Translations under genes and position numbers: made by a program
Virus record (IMG/VR): IMGVR_UViG_3300044997_000299
Span: 1-58,954 of that record
Strand: one strand, 5' to 3'
Length of the DNA: 58,954 nt
Source: a virus
The notes under the pieces: model-generated
What the model saw: the letters and a program-made list of their open reading frames with translations, nothing else
What the model was told of the DNA's origin: nothing
Database searches by the model: none
In this document: positions 8,938 to 16,210 of the stretch, in pieces
Layout of the letters: the number at the start of each line of letters is the position of its first letter
Numbering within the stretch: position 1 is the stretch's first letter

Positions 8938-9375
8938 TTATGCAATTCTTATAATTGCACTACTTGTTGAAAACGCTGGAAATTGAATTGTAAAAGTTCC
9001 AGCTGTTGCAGTTTTTGCTCCGCCAAAATCTAATACACATACAGATTTGTTTGATGCTGATGAATTATAAATTAATGCACCTCTTGCTGTCAAAGTAACT
9101 CCTGTAAAAGATAGATTTGCAAAATTTGTAAAAGCTATATCACCTGATAAAAGTGTTCCTGAATTTACTAAACTTTTTCCACCTGATGAATATCCTGATG
9201 AGGATACTTGTCCTGATGTAGTAAAGGATGTTGTTGATTTTCCAATCGTTGCAGAAGTTAAGTACATTGCTAATTTAAATTTATTTCCTGTTCCCGCTGT
9301 TGTTCCAAAATTATGTGTTGCTTGTATTAATTCTTTTTTAAAAGAATTACAAATCGCGTTTGTTGTTATCGGCAT
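8938..9375 (-). CDS. Virion structural protein, 145 aa
   Basis: A Ser/Thr/Gly-rich beta-type protein (MPITTNAICNSFKKELIQ) with a C-terminal strand pattern FTIQFPAFSTSSAIIRIA. It is one of a run of small neck and tail genes on the same strand and is preceded by a good ribosome site (AAAGGAG). I recognise it only as a type common in marine phage structural modules; no function is known. Confidence 0.7.
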   Translation of the reverse strand: MPITTNAICNSFKKELIQATHNFGTTAGTGNKFKLAMYLTSATIGKSTTSFTTSGQVSSSGYSSGGKSLVNSGTLLSGDIAFTNFANLSFTGVTLTARGALIYNSSASNKSVCVLDFGGAKTATAGTFTIQFPAFSTSSAIIRIA

Positions 9376-9389
9376 TTTTTCTCCTTTAA

Positions 9390-10055
9390 TTATGGTGAGG
9401 GAGAGTCAATTTTAATTCTTGGCACTCCACTATCGTATTCACCTCTTCGTCTTCTACCCATTTGTTGAAGAGCAAAGTTTTGAATTTCACTATCATACTT
9501 TCCTTTATACAAATTGTACATATCCATAGGTCCTTTTAAAAAAGAAAATGCCTCGGTCAAAACGCCATATAATAACATATTTTCTGCATAAGTTGACAAA
9601 TACGTATTTGTAGTTGAGTTAAAATGCTGTGGTTCTTTAATATATTCTAATTGCACAGGATAAGCTTGGTCTGGTGTTGGAGCTACAATTAAAGTAAAAT
9701 CATCGAAATTTCCATAAAATTTAGGTACTCCTGTAGCATTTGACGAATTAAACTCTCTCATAAAAGTTTGATCTCTTCTTTCCATATATTCAACAGTACC
9801 AGAAGCAAGTGTTCCAGTAGTTGCTACAAATAAAGCTCTTGGTATTAAAAAGTCTGCTGGCATTGCTAAAAATTTATTATTTGCAATAAATATTGAATTT
9901 GCATATTTTCTTAAATCATCATAATCTACCTTTCCAGCAACATTTAATTCTGTATTTCTTATAAAGCCATCAATGATTGTATTTGTTAAAACATTACTAT
10001 CTGCTTCAGTATAATCTCTTACTTGAGTTAAAAAATTTGCGTGTGTTATGGACAT
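9390..10055 (-). CDS. Head-tail adaptor-like protein (SU10 adaptor type)
   Basis: This 221-aa, mostly helical protein starts MSITHANFLTQVRDYTEAD and contains FIRNTELNVAGKVDYDDLRK, then AMPADFLIPRALFV and a later PVQLEYIKEP. This order (terminal-residue helix, LPADFL-like strand, tyrosine-rich helix) resembles the phage adaptor family typified by SU10. Such proteins form a ring under the portal and link it to the tail. It shares one base with the upstream gene. The call is by pattern and not confirmed. Confidence 0.6.
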   Translation of the reverse strand: MSITHANFLTQVRDYTEADSNVLTNTIIDGFIRNTELNVAGKVDYDDLRKYANSIFIANNKFLAMPADFLIPRALFVATTGTLASGTVEYMERRDQTFMREFNSSNATGVPKFYGNFDDFTLIVAPTPDQAYPVQLEYIKEPQHFNSTTNTYLSTYAENMLLYGVLTEAFSFLKGPMDMYNLYKGKYDSEIQNFALQQMGRRRRGEYDSGVPRIKIDSPSP

Positions 10056-10480
10056 TATGTTATATTCACTGTTATTGAACCAACAGCGATCAGAGCAATT
10101 CTCCCTCTAGCTTGTTGATCTGGATTAAGAGGTATCATTCCTCTTGACAAAAATGCAAAATCACCAGGTAAATCTAATAATGCTGTAGCCATTCCAGCTC
10201 CACCAGAATCTGCGAATAAACCAGTGTTGGGTGGTACAACTGTTGTAGGCTCTGCACCTCTTCCCAATTTAGGTGTTTGAAAATCTTGGTTTCTACTATT
10301 CAATAATGCTTCAGGATCTGCTCCGTATACTTTTGGATCTAATTGTGGATGTTTGGGTTCATATTCTGAAATATGCACCATTGATCCTTGCCATTCTTTA
10401 ACCATTTCTTGATAAGGAAAAGACTGACCAGATCGGTCAGATTTCATCTTTGATCTTTTACCTGTTGCAAATCTACCCAT
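10055..10480 (-). CDS. Conserved virion protein, 141 aa
   Basis: A protein with a basic N-terminus (MGRFATGKRSKMKSDRSGQS), a Pro/Gly-rich middle and a small hydrophobic C-terminal strand region (GRIALIAVGSITVNIT). It sits between two neck-type genes with one-base overlaps at both ends, so it is almost certainly a head-tail joining or structural component. No specific family is recognised. Confidence 0.7.
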   Translation of the reverse strand: MGRFATGKRSKMKSDRSGQSFPYQEMVKEWQGSMVHISEYEPKHPQLDPKVYGADPEALLNSRNQDFQTPKLGRGAEPTTVVPPNTGLFADSGGAGMATALLDLPGDFAFLSRGMIPLNPDQQARGRIALIAVGSITVNIT

Positions 10481-11172
10481 TAAAATGACCCCGATGGATA
10501 ATAGTTTGCTGGTGAAATAAAAACAGATGCACTTTGAGAATCCTCGACTAATGCTCTTTGTAATTCATCCTCATAATACATTTTTAACTGTTCAGTTCTT
10601 TGCGGTGCTTTAGATTGTGATATGTAAAAAGCAAGACCTGAAACTAAACACGGCAAAAATCTAAATGGTACATCAGGATTATTTGTATAAACACCTGTAT
10701 CTTCAATTCTTTCTAATGCATAAAATTTTAAATGAGTATAAGTATTTAAATCTGGTGCTGGATATAAAGTTATTGTAGGTGTTAATAGTCTATCAACATA
10801 ATATTGTGAAGGTGTTCCAGATTGTCCTTTATTAGGTAATGACGCATAAGTTGATCTATCAATTTTTGATAACGATACATCTTGAGTGCTTGTTGTCGTT
10901 CCGGAAGTTGATGAAATATATGCTTCTAACACATCGCTTACTGAAGAAGCTACATTGTAAGTTGCGGTGCCTGAGGCAAGAGCTTGAGTTTTTAATTCCA
11001 CTTTCCAAAGATGTACTCCTCTATTGCCCCATTCTGAAAATATTAAATTACAAAGAACTCTAGCTCTTTTTAAATCATATCCAGAATTAAGAGATAAACC
11101 ACATCTCTGATATGCTTCTTCAATCATTTCTTCAATTGATAAATTAAAACTTGTTGTTCCTGATGTAGCCAT
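10480..11172 (-). CDS. P22 gp4-like tail accessory / head-completion protein
   Basis: This 230-aa protein resembles the gp4 family. It has an N-terminal helix IEEMIEEAYQRCGL, then LKRARVLCNLIFSEWGNRGV and LWKVELKTQALASGTATYNV, and further on the strand-turn FYALERIEDTG and PDVPFRFLPCLVSGLAFYIS. In P22, gp4 binds the portal and starts tail assembly. Length and motif order fit. The adjacent adaptor-like gene and the gp10-like gene downstream complete a P22-type neck set. Confidence 0.72.
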   Translation of the reverse strand: MATSGTTSFNLSIEEMIEEAYQRCGLSLNSGYDLKRARVLCNLIFSEWGNRGVHLWKVELKTQALASGTATYNVASSVSDVLEAYISSTSGTTTSTQDVSLSKIDRSTYASLPNKGQSGTPSQYYVDRLLTPTITLYPAPDLNTYTHLKFYALERIEDTGVYTNNPDVPFRFLPCLVSGLAFYISQSKAPQRTEQLKMYYEDELQRALVEDSQSASVFISPANYYPSGSF

Positions 11173-11375
11173 TAAAACACTCCTTTAAATTTTGTTCCTT
11201 TAATTGCTATACCACCACCTTTTAATTTAAAAAAATATTGACCTGTTTTTTTAAAATTCTTTTCGTTTCTGTTTTTTATTTTCTCGTCAGTAAAGATTTT
11301 AGCCGCGTCCTTTGTAGTATTTTCTTTAATAACATCCATAGCTGATTTATCTTGATTTATTTTTTTCTCAGACAT
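11172..11375 (-). CDS. Small basic protein with C-terminal KGTKFKGVF motif
   Basis: This 67-aa lysine-rich protein ends KLKGGGIAIKGTKFKGVF. Related tails (KxGG-hydrophobic, then a basic stretch and a final aromatic) recur at the ends of the 139-aa (21280-21699) and 66-aa (24325-24525) proteins in this genome. A ribosome site AAGGGA precedes the ATG. It is probably a minor virion or DNA-binding protein; the function is unknown. Confidence 0.65.
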   Translation of the reverse strand: MSEKKINQDKSAMDVIKENTTKDAAKIFTDEKIKNRNEKNFKKTGQYFFKLKGGGIAIKGTKFKGVF

Positions 11376-11452
11376 TTTTATCCCTTACTTTACGATTAAA
11401 TAATTTTTTTGATTTTATCACTCTAGGATAAAATAGTCTAGAAGCTAGTTTT
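11376..11452 (-). other. Intergenic gap with AT hairpin
   Basis: This is the only sizeable gap in this part of the late block. It contains an eight-base-pair AT stem (11412-11419 with 11427-11434) and a CTAG-flanked repeat near 11440-11460. There is no U-tract for the minus strand, so it is not a classical terminator. Confidence 0.35.
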
Positions 11453-11704
11453 TTAGCTAGTGGATTTTTTAAGGATTGTTTTAACATAACTTGGCCGTGG
11501 TCCGGTGTTACTTGCTTGTTGTTTTCGCTTTACAGCACTTGCTTTTTGACCTCGGCTCATGGCTCTAGCTTTTGCTAAAGGGACACACTTTGGATAGTTT
11601 TTTCTTTTCTCTCCACCACTTCTACCACATTTTGGGTAAGATCCATCAGGTCTACGATTTGCAATATCAACCCAATTTTCTTGAACCCATTTACGTAAAC
11701 CCAT
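11453..11704 (-). CDS. DUF5872-like small basic protein
   Basis: This 83-aa protein has the pattern KWVQENWVDIANRRPDGSYP, then KCGRSGGEKRKNYPKCVPLA and KARAMSRGQKASA. It fits DUF5872, whose members share a W(V/I)DI segment and two PKC motifs with basic flanks. The paired cysteines may bind metal. Members are common in giant-virus and phage genomes, but no role is established. It is separated from the next gene by a single base. Confidence 0.75.
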   Translation of the reverse strand: MGLRKWVQENWVDIANRRPDGSYPKCGRSGGEKRKNYPKCVPLAKARAMSRGQKASAVKRKQQASNTGPRPSYVKTILKKSTS

Positions 11705-11705
11705 A

Positions 11706-11960
11706 TTAACTTTTTTTAGTTACTTTTCTTCGATCTTCCATCACAGCTCCACAGCCTTTTGCAATTCCACCTTGTTCGTAATTAGAAATTTTTTTTCTTT
11801 CTTGTGAAACACTTCCACCCTTAACCATTTTTTTCTTCTTACCACCTGGAACTATTTTTCCAGAACAAACTGCAGATGCATACATATTAGCATAAGCTGA
11901 TGGATATACTTTAAATTTTGCTTTTGCAGCGGCTTTTCCTCTTGGACAAAGTTTTCCCAT
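11706..11960 (-). CDS. Small basic Cys-containing protein, 84 aa
   Basis: The protein starts MGKLCPRGKAAAKAKFKVYP and continues SAYANMYASAVCSGKIVPGG, then Lys-rich segments and two KxGG motifs (MVKGGSVSQ, YEQGGIAKG). This N-terminus is one I have seen in many marine phages, always beside DUF5872-type proteins. High basic charge suggests DNA or virion binding. No function is known. The start shares its T with the stop of the 34-aa gene upstream. Confidence 0.7.
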   Translation of the reverse strand: MGKLCPRGKAAAKAKFKVYPSAYANMYASAVCSGKIVPGGKKKKMVKGGSVSQERKKISNYEQGGIAKGCGAVMEDRRKVTKKS

Positions 11961-12064
11961 TATTTTTTCTTCTTTCTTTTTGATTTAGACATAGCTTTTG
12001 AGGGTTTAGCTCCTCTAAGCTTGCCCTCTACTTCCTTAGATATTTGTGCTCTACCAATTGGCAT
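11960..12064 (-). CDS. Very small basic protein, 34 aa
   Basis: The frame reads MPIGRAQISKEVEGKLRGAK and ends in a lysine-rich tail (SKSKRKKKK). It runs from ATG at 12064 to a TAA that overlaps the next ATG, and begins one base after the stop of the lysin gene, so it fills the gap exactly. The composition matches the neighbouring basic mini-proteins. It is probably a virion accessory peptide; its small size makes it easy to miss. Confidence 0.65.
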   Translation of the reverse strand: MPIGRAQISKEVEGKLRGAKPSKAMSKSKRKKKK

Positions 12065-12065
12065 A

Positions 12066-12524
12066 TTAGCTCATTGTTGAATATATTACCTTACCATTAA
12101 CTTTATTAGCTTTCAAGAACTGTGCCCTGTTTTTTAGAGTATTAAAACTGCAGTGCACCCATCCTGAATTAGGCTCATTTTCATTCCAAAATTCAAGTAT
12201 ACATTGATCATAATTTAAGTTTTTAACAATAAATTCTGCTAACTCTTTATTGGCTACACTAAAAATTTCAAAATCTGCTGCTTGCCCTTTAGTGTGTTGA
12301 CTGCTAGTCGATGAACCTATTACTTCACAAAGTTCTTTAGATCTATATCCAGAACTTACAAATACTGGCATACCATAATAGTCTCTAATAGGTTGTAAAA
12401 TATTATTACATAATAATTTAAGGTTTAATATTTGTTCTTCATTTGGAGTGTTATCTATCCCTAATCTTATAGCTTCTTGAGATTTAGTTAACTCATTTAA
12501 TGTAAAATTTTTACTCAAATACAT
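12066..12524 (-). CDS. Endolysin, M15-type D,D-carboxypeptidase/L,D-endopeptidase
   Basis: This 152-aa peptidase of the M15 family (Peptidase_M15_3 type) has SSGYRS at 57-62 and zinc ligands H77 and D84 in SSQHTKGQAADFE and H124 in GWVHCSF. It would cleave the peptide stems of host peptidoglycan at lysis. There is no signal peptide, so export would rely on the holin. It is adjacent to a fourth oxygenase and a second muralytic enzyme (13127-13687), making a lysis cluster. Confidence 0.92.
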   Translation of the reverse strand: MYLSKNFTLNELTKSQEAIRLGIDNTPNEEQILNLKLLCNNILQPIRDYYGMPVFVSSGYRSKELCEVIGSSTSSQHTKGQAADFEIFSVANKELAEFIVKNLNYDQCILEFWNENEPNSGWVHCSFNTLKNRAQFLKANKVNGKVIYSTMS

Positions 12525-12525
12525 T

Positions 12526-13140
12526 TTAAAATTCTATACATGAATCATCTTCTCCAATTTCACCTTTTGGATTGATATTAAAAGCAATTGAATATCTTAA
12601 ATCTTGATTTTCATTACATTCTATAAGATGAGTTAAATCACTAGGAAACAAAATTAATGTGTTGTTTTCTATAATAGAAAAAGTTATTTTTTGTGAATTA
12701 AATTGATTATACTGTTTACACAAAATAAACCAAAAATTGTTACAACTTTTAAAAAAAGTTATTTTTGTTTTTTCATTTCCTAAAGGATAATAAACACCAC
12801 TTAAAAAAGAATTCCCATGCTTGTGTTTCTCTCCTTGTCCATTAAATTTTGTTTTTGTTGCCCAAGAAGTAGTAAACTTATAATTCATTTTATAATGAAA
12901 AATTTCGTTAATATAAAAATGTATATGTTTATTAATTTCTTCTTTTAAAAAATTTAAATTATTATCAAAAATATGTAAATTTTTTGATATAAAAACATCA
13001 CGATTGTCTCCTTTTTTATTTGGAACAAATTGTAAATTTTTAAGGTATTCTATTACTTTATTATTATCTACATTTAATTTTTTTAAAAATATCACAGCCT
13101 CAGGAAAAATAGGAATTATTTCAAAATTATTTTCTGTCAT
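12526..13140 (-). CDS. 2OG-Fe(II) oxygenase (2OG-FeII_Oxy_5 type) between the lysins
   Basis: This 204-aa protein carries the Oxy_5 signature: KHKHGNSFLSGVYYPLG (H106 and H108), a long insert, then FPSDLTHLIECN with distal H171 and R182 in LRYSIAFNI. Members are widespread in cyanophages and pelagiphages; the substrate is unknown. The gene is one base from the M15 lysin and overlaps the Bax-like gene by 14 bases, so it is co-expressed with lysis functions and is separate from the other oxygenases at 2.7-4.9 kb. Confidence 0.82.
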   Translation of the reverse strand: MTENNFEIIPIFPEAVIFLKKLNVDNNKVIEYLKNLQFVPNKKGDNRDVFISKNLHIFDNNLNFLKEEINKHIHFYINEIFHYKMNYKFTTSWATKTKFNGQGEKHKHGNSFLSGVYYPLGNEKTKITFFKSCNNFWFILCKQYNQFNSQKITFSIIENNTLILFPSDLTHLIECNENQDLRYSIAFNINPKGEIGEDDSCIEF

Positions 13141-13687
13141 TTTTTAAATTTAATATAACTTCAATTACATGTTTTTCATACTGTTTGTTTGTAGAAAAAT
13201 TACCTAAAGTTTTTGCCATTAATATAGAATCTTTATTTGATGTAATCTCCCTAACTTTTCTAAATTCTTCATATACTTTTTTTGTATTTAAAATTTTAAT
13301 GTAGTATTTAACAGATTCACATTTATTTTTAAAAATTCTTACACGCCATTTTATTGATTCAGGTTGTAATAATGGCAACATTCCTTCTTTTGACCACACC
13401 CGTATACCAAATAAATTGTGACCTTCCCGTGCAAATCTTGATTTTCCATAATTACTTTCAACAATTGCTTGAGCTACGATTAGTTCTTGATTTATTTGTT
13501 GTGTTTTTGGTATGCTAAAATTTAGGTAAGATATACAGGATTTGAGAGCAGAGATGAATTCTTTGTTGTTTGAATACTCAAACCTTGGAATCTCCTTTTT
13601 GGGGGCGGGATTTGGAAAGAATGTACCTAATACAAATGCTACTAGAGCTATAATCAAATATTTTGTTGCTGTGGTCTTTATTATCAT
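13127..13687 (-). CDS. Membrane-anchored Bax-like N-acetylglucosaminidase
   Basis: This 186-aa protein has one hydrophobic segment at residues 9-25 (YLIIALVAFVLGTFF) followed by a glucosaminidase domain. The active-site region is LIVAQAIVESNYGKSRFARE, with E77 as the likely general acid, then GHNLFGIRVW. This is close to the Bax/FlgJ arrangement. It should cut the glycan strands of peptidoglycan. The N-terminal helix has no clear signal-peptidase site, so it could be a signal anchor, as in SAR endolysins that reach the periplasm without a holin pore. It overlaps the oxygenase gene. Confidence 0.85.
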   Translation of the reverse strand: MIIKTTATKYLIIALVAFVLGTFFPNPAPKKEIPRFEYSNNKEFISALKSCISYLNFSIPKTQQINQELIVAQAIVESNYGKSRFAREGHNLFGIRVWSKEGMLPLLQPESIKWRVRIFKNKCESVKYYIKILNTKKVYEEFRKVREITSNKDSILMAKTLGNFSTNKQYEKHVIEVILNLKNDRK

Positions 13688-13740
13688 AACATTTACAGTA
13701 ATTTAAAAGACAGCATCCAGTTGTTAAATTGTTTGTACAA

Positions 13741-14400
13741 TTAACTTTTTTTTGACTCATCTACGTGATAAAACATATCATCCGTATCTTCTAATTTCCA
13801 GTCCTTGTTTTCAACGTTCCATTCATTAGTTTGTACCTTATAATCCGGCCAATGTGTTGAATATGTAAAACTAGGAATACTCCACAGAATACGATTATTA
13901 GGTTGAGCTGCATAATTGCCGTTATCAAGAGCCAGTACATGAGCACACTTATGCTGATCGGGAATTTCAGAATGTTCAGTATCGAGGATATTAGGTTCCG
14001 GATGAGCCCAATCAATTGTAAATAAATATTCTCCATAAATAAATTTTTTGTCTTTACCTAAATATTTACAGCGCTGTCCTATTAAAAAATCAAAAGTAGT
14101 AATAGCAGGATAATAACTAAATGAATTCCACAACTCAAGATCTTCGAGATTTGGATGTTCCACTTGTCTTTTATGCACATCACTGCTGTCTCCTCTTTGA
14201 AGAAAAGCAGAGATAGGAAGCCTCCAATATATTGCACCATTCGTAAGTAAAGCATGAAATAAGATTGCATGCCCTGGAATACTTGCAATAGCAAAGACCA
14301 CACAATCTTCAGTTTCGCCTTGATTTTTTCGTAAGTCATATAAATACTCCCTTCTTATTTTACAATATATAGGAGGAATGTTTGCGTTTAAATAGGACAT
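13741..14400 (-). CDS. Conserved marine-phage protein of unknown function, 219 aa
   Basis: A Trp/Tyr/His-rich globular protein (MSYLNANIPPIYCKIRREYL) with conserved-looking stretches EDCVVFAIASIPGHAILFH, GAIYWRLPISAFLQR and QPNNRILWSIPSFTY. I recognise the type from cyanophages and pelagiphages, where it is unannotated. It lies between the lysis genes and SpeD in the late operon. A metabolic or virion role cannot be decided. Confidence 0.75.
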   Translation of the reverse strand: MSYLNANIPPIYCKIRREYLYDLRKNQGETEDCVVFAIASIPGHAILFHALLTNGAIYWRLPISAFLQRGDSSDVHKRQVEHPNLEDLELWNSFSYYPAITTFDFLIGQRCKYLGKDKKFIYGEYLFTIDWAHPEPNILDTEHSEIPDQHKCAHVLALDNGNYAAQPNNRILWSIPSFTYSTHWPDYKVQTNEWNVENKDWKLEDTDDMFYHVDESKKS

Positions 14401-14415
14401 TAATAATCTAATTCA

Positions 14416-14808
14416 TCATAATTTTTTTTCAATTATTTCGCTTAAACCATTTTCTCTGTCTAGAAATTTATAATCTATCTTTTCTACAATAAAATCGCTA
14501 GTAATTTTTTCACATATTTTTTTAGGGTTAAATTCACCACAACTGTAAACATCAAATTGCATTAATGCTGGATTTGGTTCATCCCATACATGCATGACAA
14601 TGTGAGATGTCTCAATGATTGCTACTCCTGTAATTCCACGATTACCTGTCATGTTAGAATACTTAATGTAAGGACCCATCATTACTTTCATTTCAATTTC
14701 TTTTATAAATTTTTCAAACCACCATTTTAAATAATCCTCTTCCATTGGAGGACTGTATGTTTCTGCTCTAATAATTAAATGTTTGTGTACTAATAACTTG
14801 CTGTTCAT
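14416..14808 (-). CDS. speD: SpeD-family pyruvoyl decarboxylase (S-adenosylmethionine decarboxylase)
   Basis: This 130-aa, single-chain proenzyme of the bacterial SpeD type has the cleavage and active site IIETSHIVMHVWDEPNP. S68 would become the pyruvoyl group, with H73 and C90 (in FDVYSCGEFNP) equivalent to the T. maritima catalytic His and Cys. Classic SpeD makes decarboxylated AdoMet for spermidine synthesis. Some SpeD relatives, including viral ones, are known to act instead on arginine or ornithine. The residue before the cleavage Ser is Thr, not the usual Glu, so the substrate is open. It lies among late virion genes, as in other marine phages. Confidence 0.88.
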   Translation of the reverse strand: MNSKLLVHKHLIIRAETYSPPMEEDYLKWWFEKFIKEIEMKVMMGPYIKYSNMTGNRGITGVAIIETSHIVMHVWDEPNPALMQFDVYSCGEFNPKKICEKITSDFIVEKIDYKFLDRENGLSEIIEKKL

Positions 14809-14826
14809 ACCCTACCTTTTTTGTTA

Positions 14827-15162
14827 TTAGCACTTCCATCGTCTACGTGCTTGTCGTAAACGTGAATTAGGATCTTTAGCTGCGTTTGGAAACATTTTCA
14901 TTTGTCCAGCTGATCTAGCACAAAAAGATTTTCTTCTCTGAGCTGCTTTACTACCAGGTTTTACTTTTCCAGTAACAGCTGTGCTTAGTTTGGATCCAGG
15001 ATTTTCTCGCCTGTATCTTTCAACTCCAGCTCTGGTCATTCCAGCTCCAGATTTAGTGGGTCTAAAATATTTTTTAGTTTTTGGAGGTTGCACATCGCCC
15101 CCGCGCGCGTACGCGAGAATTGCTTTACCAGTTCCTTTTACTTGAATGCCGTGTTTAGGCAT
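14827..15162 (-). CDS. DUF6321-like basic protein, 111 aa
   Basis: The protein has the signature GAGMTRAGVERYRRENPGSK, then LSTAVTGKVKPGSKAAQRRK, SFCARSAGQMKMFP and a C-terminus RLRQARRRWKC, which fits DUF6321. It is strongly basic with conserved Cys. I start it at ATG 15162 (MPKHGIQVKGTGK), one base after the preceding stop, rather than at a TTG four codons upstream. It is thought to be virion- or DNA-associated; the function is unknown. Confidence 0.78.
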   Translation of the reverse strand: MPKHGIQVKGTGKAILAYARGGDVQPPKTKKYFRPTKSGAGMTRAGVERYRRENPGSKLSTAVTGKVKPGSKAAQRRKSFCARSAGQMKMFPNAAKDPNSRLRQARRRWKC

Positions 15163-15163
15163 T

Positions 15164-15493
15164 TTATTTATCAATAAATAAAATTACATTTAAACTAGCA
15201 CTATTCCCGGTAATTCCAATTCCATCAATTATTCCTATACCATTTCTTTTGGCATATAAAACACCATCTTCTGGAATACTAAGTGTTTCTGTTTGATTAG
15301 CTCCAACTCTTACTGGAATAAAAACTTGCGTGTTAGTTGATGAACTTACTGTTGAAACTGTTGCCAATCCATTAATTATAACAGATCCAGCAGTTCCAGT
15401 TGATTGAACAGCATATCCTCTTAAACGTGTGGGTCCTGTAAATAATACAGCATTACTTGCACTCGATACGACTGGTTTTACATCTGACTTCAT
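15164..15493 (-). CDS. Small beta-rich virion protein, possible capsid decoration, 109 aa
   Basis: A Ser/Thr/Val-rich protein without Cys or Trp, with alternating hydrophobic strands (SVIINGLATVSTVSSS, TQVFIPVRVGANQTETLSI). The size and composition are like capsid decoration or head-fibre proteins, and it is two genes downstream of the major capsid gene. A UUCG-loop hairpin separates it from the preceding gene. The role is by analogy only. Confidence 0.6.
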   Translation of the reverse strand: MKSDVKPVVSSASNAVLFTGPTRLRGYAVQSTGTAGSVIINGLATVSTVSSSTNTQVFIPVRVGANQTETLSIPEDGVLYAKRNGIGIIDGIGITGNSASLNVILFIDK

Positions 15494-15509
15494 AATTTTT
15501 TCCCTTTTA

Positions 15510-15533
15510 TAAGGAGCTCCGAAGAGCTCCTTA
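15510..15533 (-). promoter_or_regulatory. Intercistronic hairpin with UUCG tetraloop
   Basis: A perfect ten-base-pair stem (TAAGGAGCTC paired with its complement) reads with a C(UUCG)G loop on the minus strand, an exceptionally stable RNA hairpin. It lies between the stop at 15544 and the start at 15493, just before the ribosome site AAAAGGG. There is no U-tract, so processing, mRNA protection or partial attenuation is more likely than full termination. Confidence 0.6.
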
Positions 15534-15543
15534 AATTAATTTA

Positions 15544-16065
15544 TTAAGCTGCAAAAGCAAAAGTACCTGTTGTTCCTGTGCTTGCTGGATTCATTTTAAA
15601 ATCAAAATTTATTGTCCATATACCATTTGTTGTACATGAAAAGAAAATTTTTGATCCAATACTAAATAAATTTGTAACAGCGTTGGCTGGTGTGTAAACA
15701 AGTCTTGTTTCACCTACAATTGACGTATCAAATGATACAGCACTTGCCGTTCTGCTTTCAACCACTGATCCTGTTTGAAATGCATCTGACCCTGCACAAT
15801 CAAAAATAAGAGTATTTGTACCACCAGTTGTATCAACTGATTGAGCATGCACTACTACCACGCCCACGTTTGCTTCTGGTAACGTTACAAGTTGTGCCGC
15901 AGCTCCTGTAAAATTATTTACTGTTATAGTATTTGCTACATAAGTTAAAGTTGCTGCTGTTGCAACTGTTGATACAGTTAATCCTGTGTAGCCAGGTGTT
16001 ATTGATCCAATAAATCCACTTCCGCTTTGGGAAAGGACTGGTCCTGAAAACGTAGTTTTTGCCAT
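15544..16065 (-). CDS. Virion protein near capsid gene, possible decoration protein, 173 aa
   Basis: A Thr/Ala/Val-rich beta protein (MAKTTFSGPVLSQSGSGFIG) with repeated strand signatures VVVVHAQSVDTTGG and IFFSCTTNGIWTINFDFKMN. It is the first gene after the major capsid gene and its terminator and has its own leader. That position and the composition suggest a highly expressed head decoration or spike protein. No family name is recognised. Confidence 0.65.
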   Translation of the reverse strand: MAKTTFSGPVLSQSGSGFIGSITPGYTGLTVSTVATAATLTYVANTITVNNFTGAAAQLVTLPEANVGVVVVHAQSVDTTGGTNTLIFDCAGSDAFQTGSVVESRTASAVSFDTSIVGETRLVYTPANAVTNLFSIGSKIFFSCTTNGIWTINFDFKMNPASTGTTGTFAFAA

Positions 16066-16084
16066 ATTTATATTCTCCTAGTTT

Positions 16085-16131
16085 TTTTAATCTAGTCTCT
16101 AGGCCGTCTACTATACGCGTCTAGATTAAAA
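16085..16131 (-). promoter_or_regulatory. Inverted repeat in post-capsid leader
   Basis: Eleven bases at 16085-16095 (TTTTAATCTAG) are exactly complementary to 16121-16131, with 25 bases between. The structure lies downstream of the capsid terminator and upstream of the 173-aa gene, so it could fold the 5' leader of a reinitiated transcript or mark a second pause site. Confidence 0.45.
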
Positions 16132-16163
16132 GTTAATGTATAGTGAAATAATTATAAATGAAA

Positions 16164-16191
16164 AAGGGGCCTGTGTAAACACAAGCCCCTT
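16164..16191 (-). terminator. Rho-independent terminator after the major capsid gene
   Basis: AAGGGGC pairs with GCCCCTT. After one mismatch a further four pairs follow, closing on a four-base loop. On the minus strand the stem is followed by TTTTTC. The structure begins 20 bases after the capsid stop. It probably terminates or weakens transcription beyond the capsid gene, so downstream genes are made at lower levels. Confidence 0.75.
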
Positions 16192-16210
16192 AATAAAAAC
16201 TTAATTTATA

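Noticed and set aside
13578-13760. Minus-strand 60-codon Cys-rich frame overlapping the start of the glucosaminidase gene, considered as a nested spanin
   Set aside because: There is no hydrophobic signal before the Cys residues, the lipobox-like TTGC is poor, and two thirds of it is another frame of the glucosaminidase gene.
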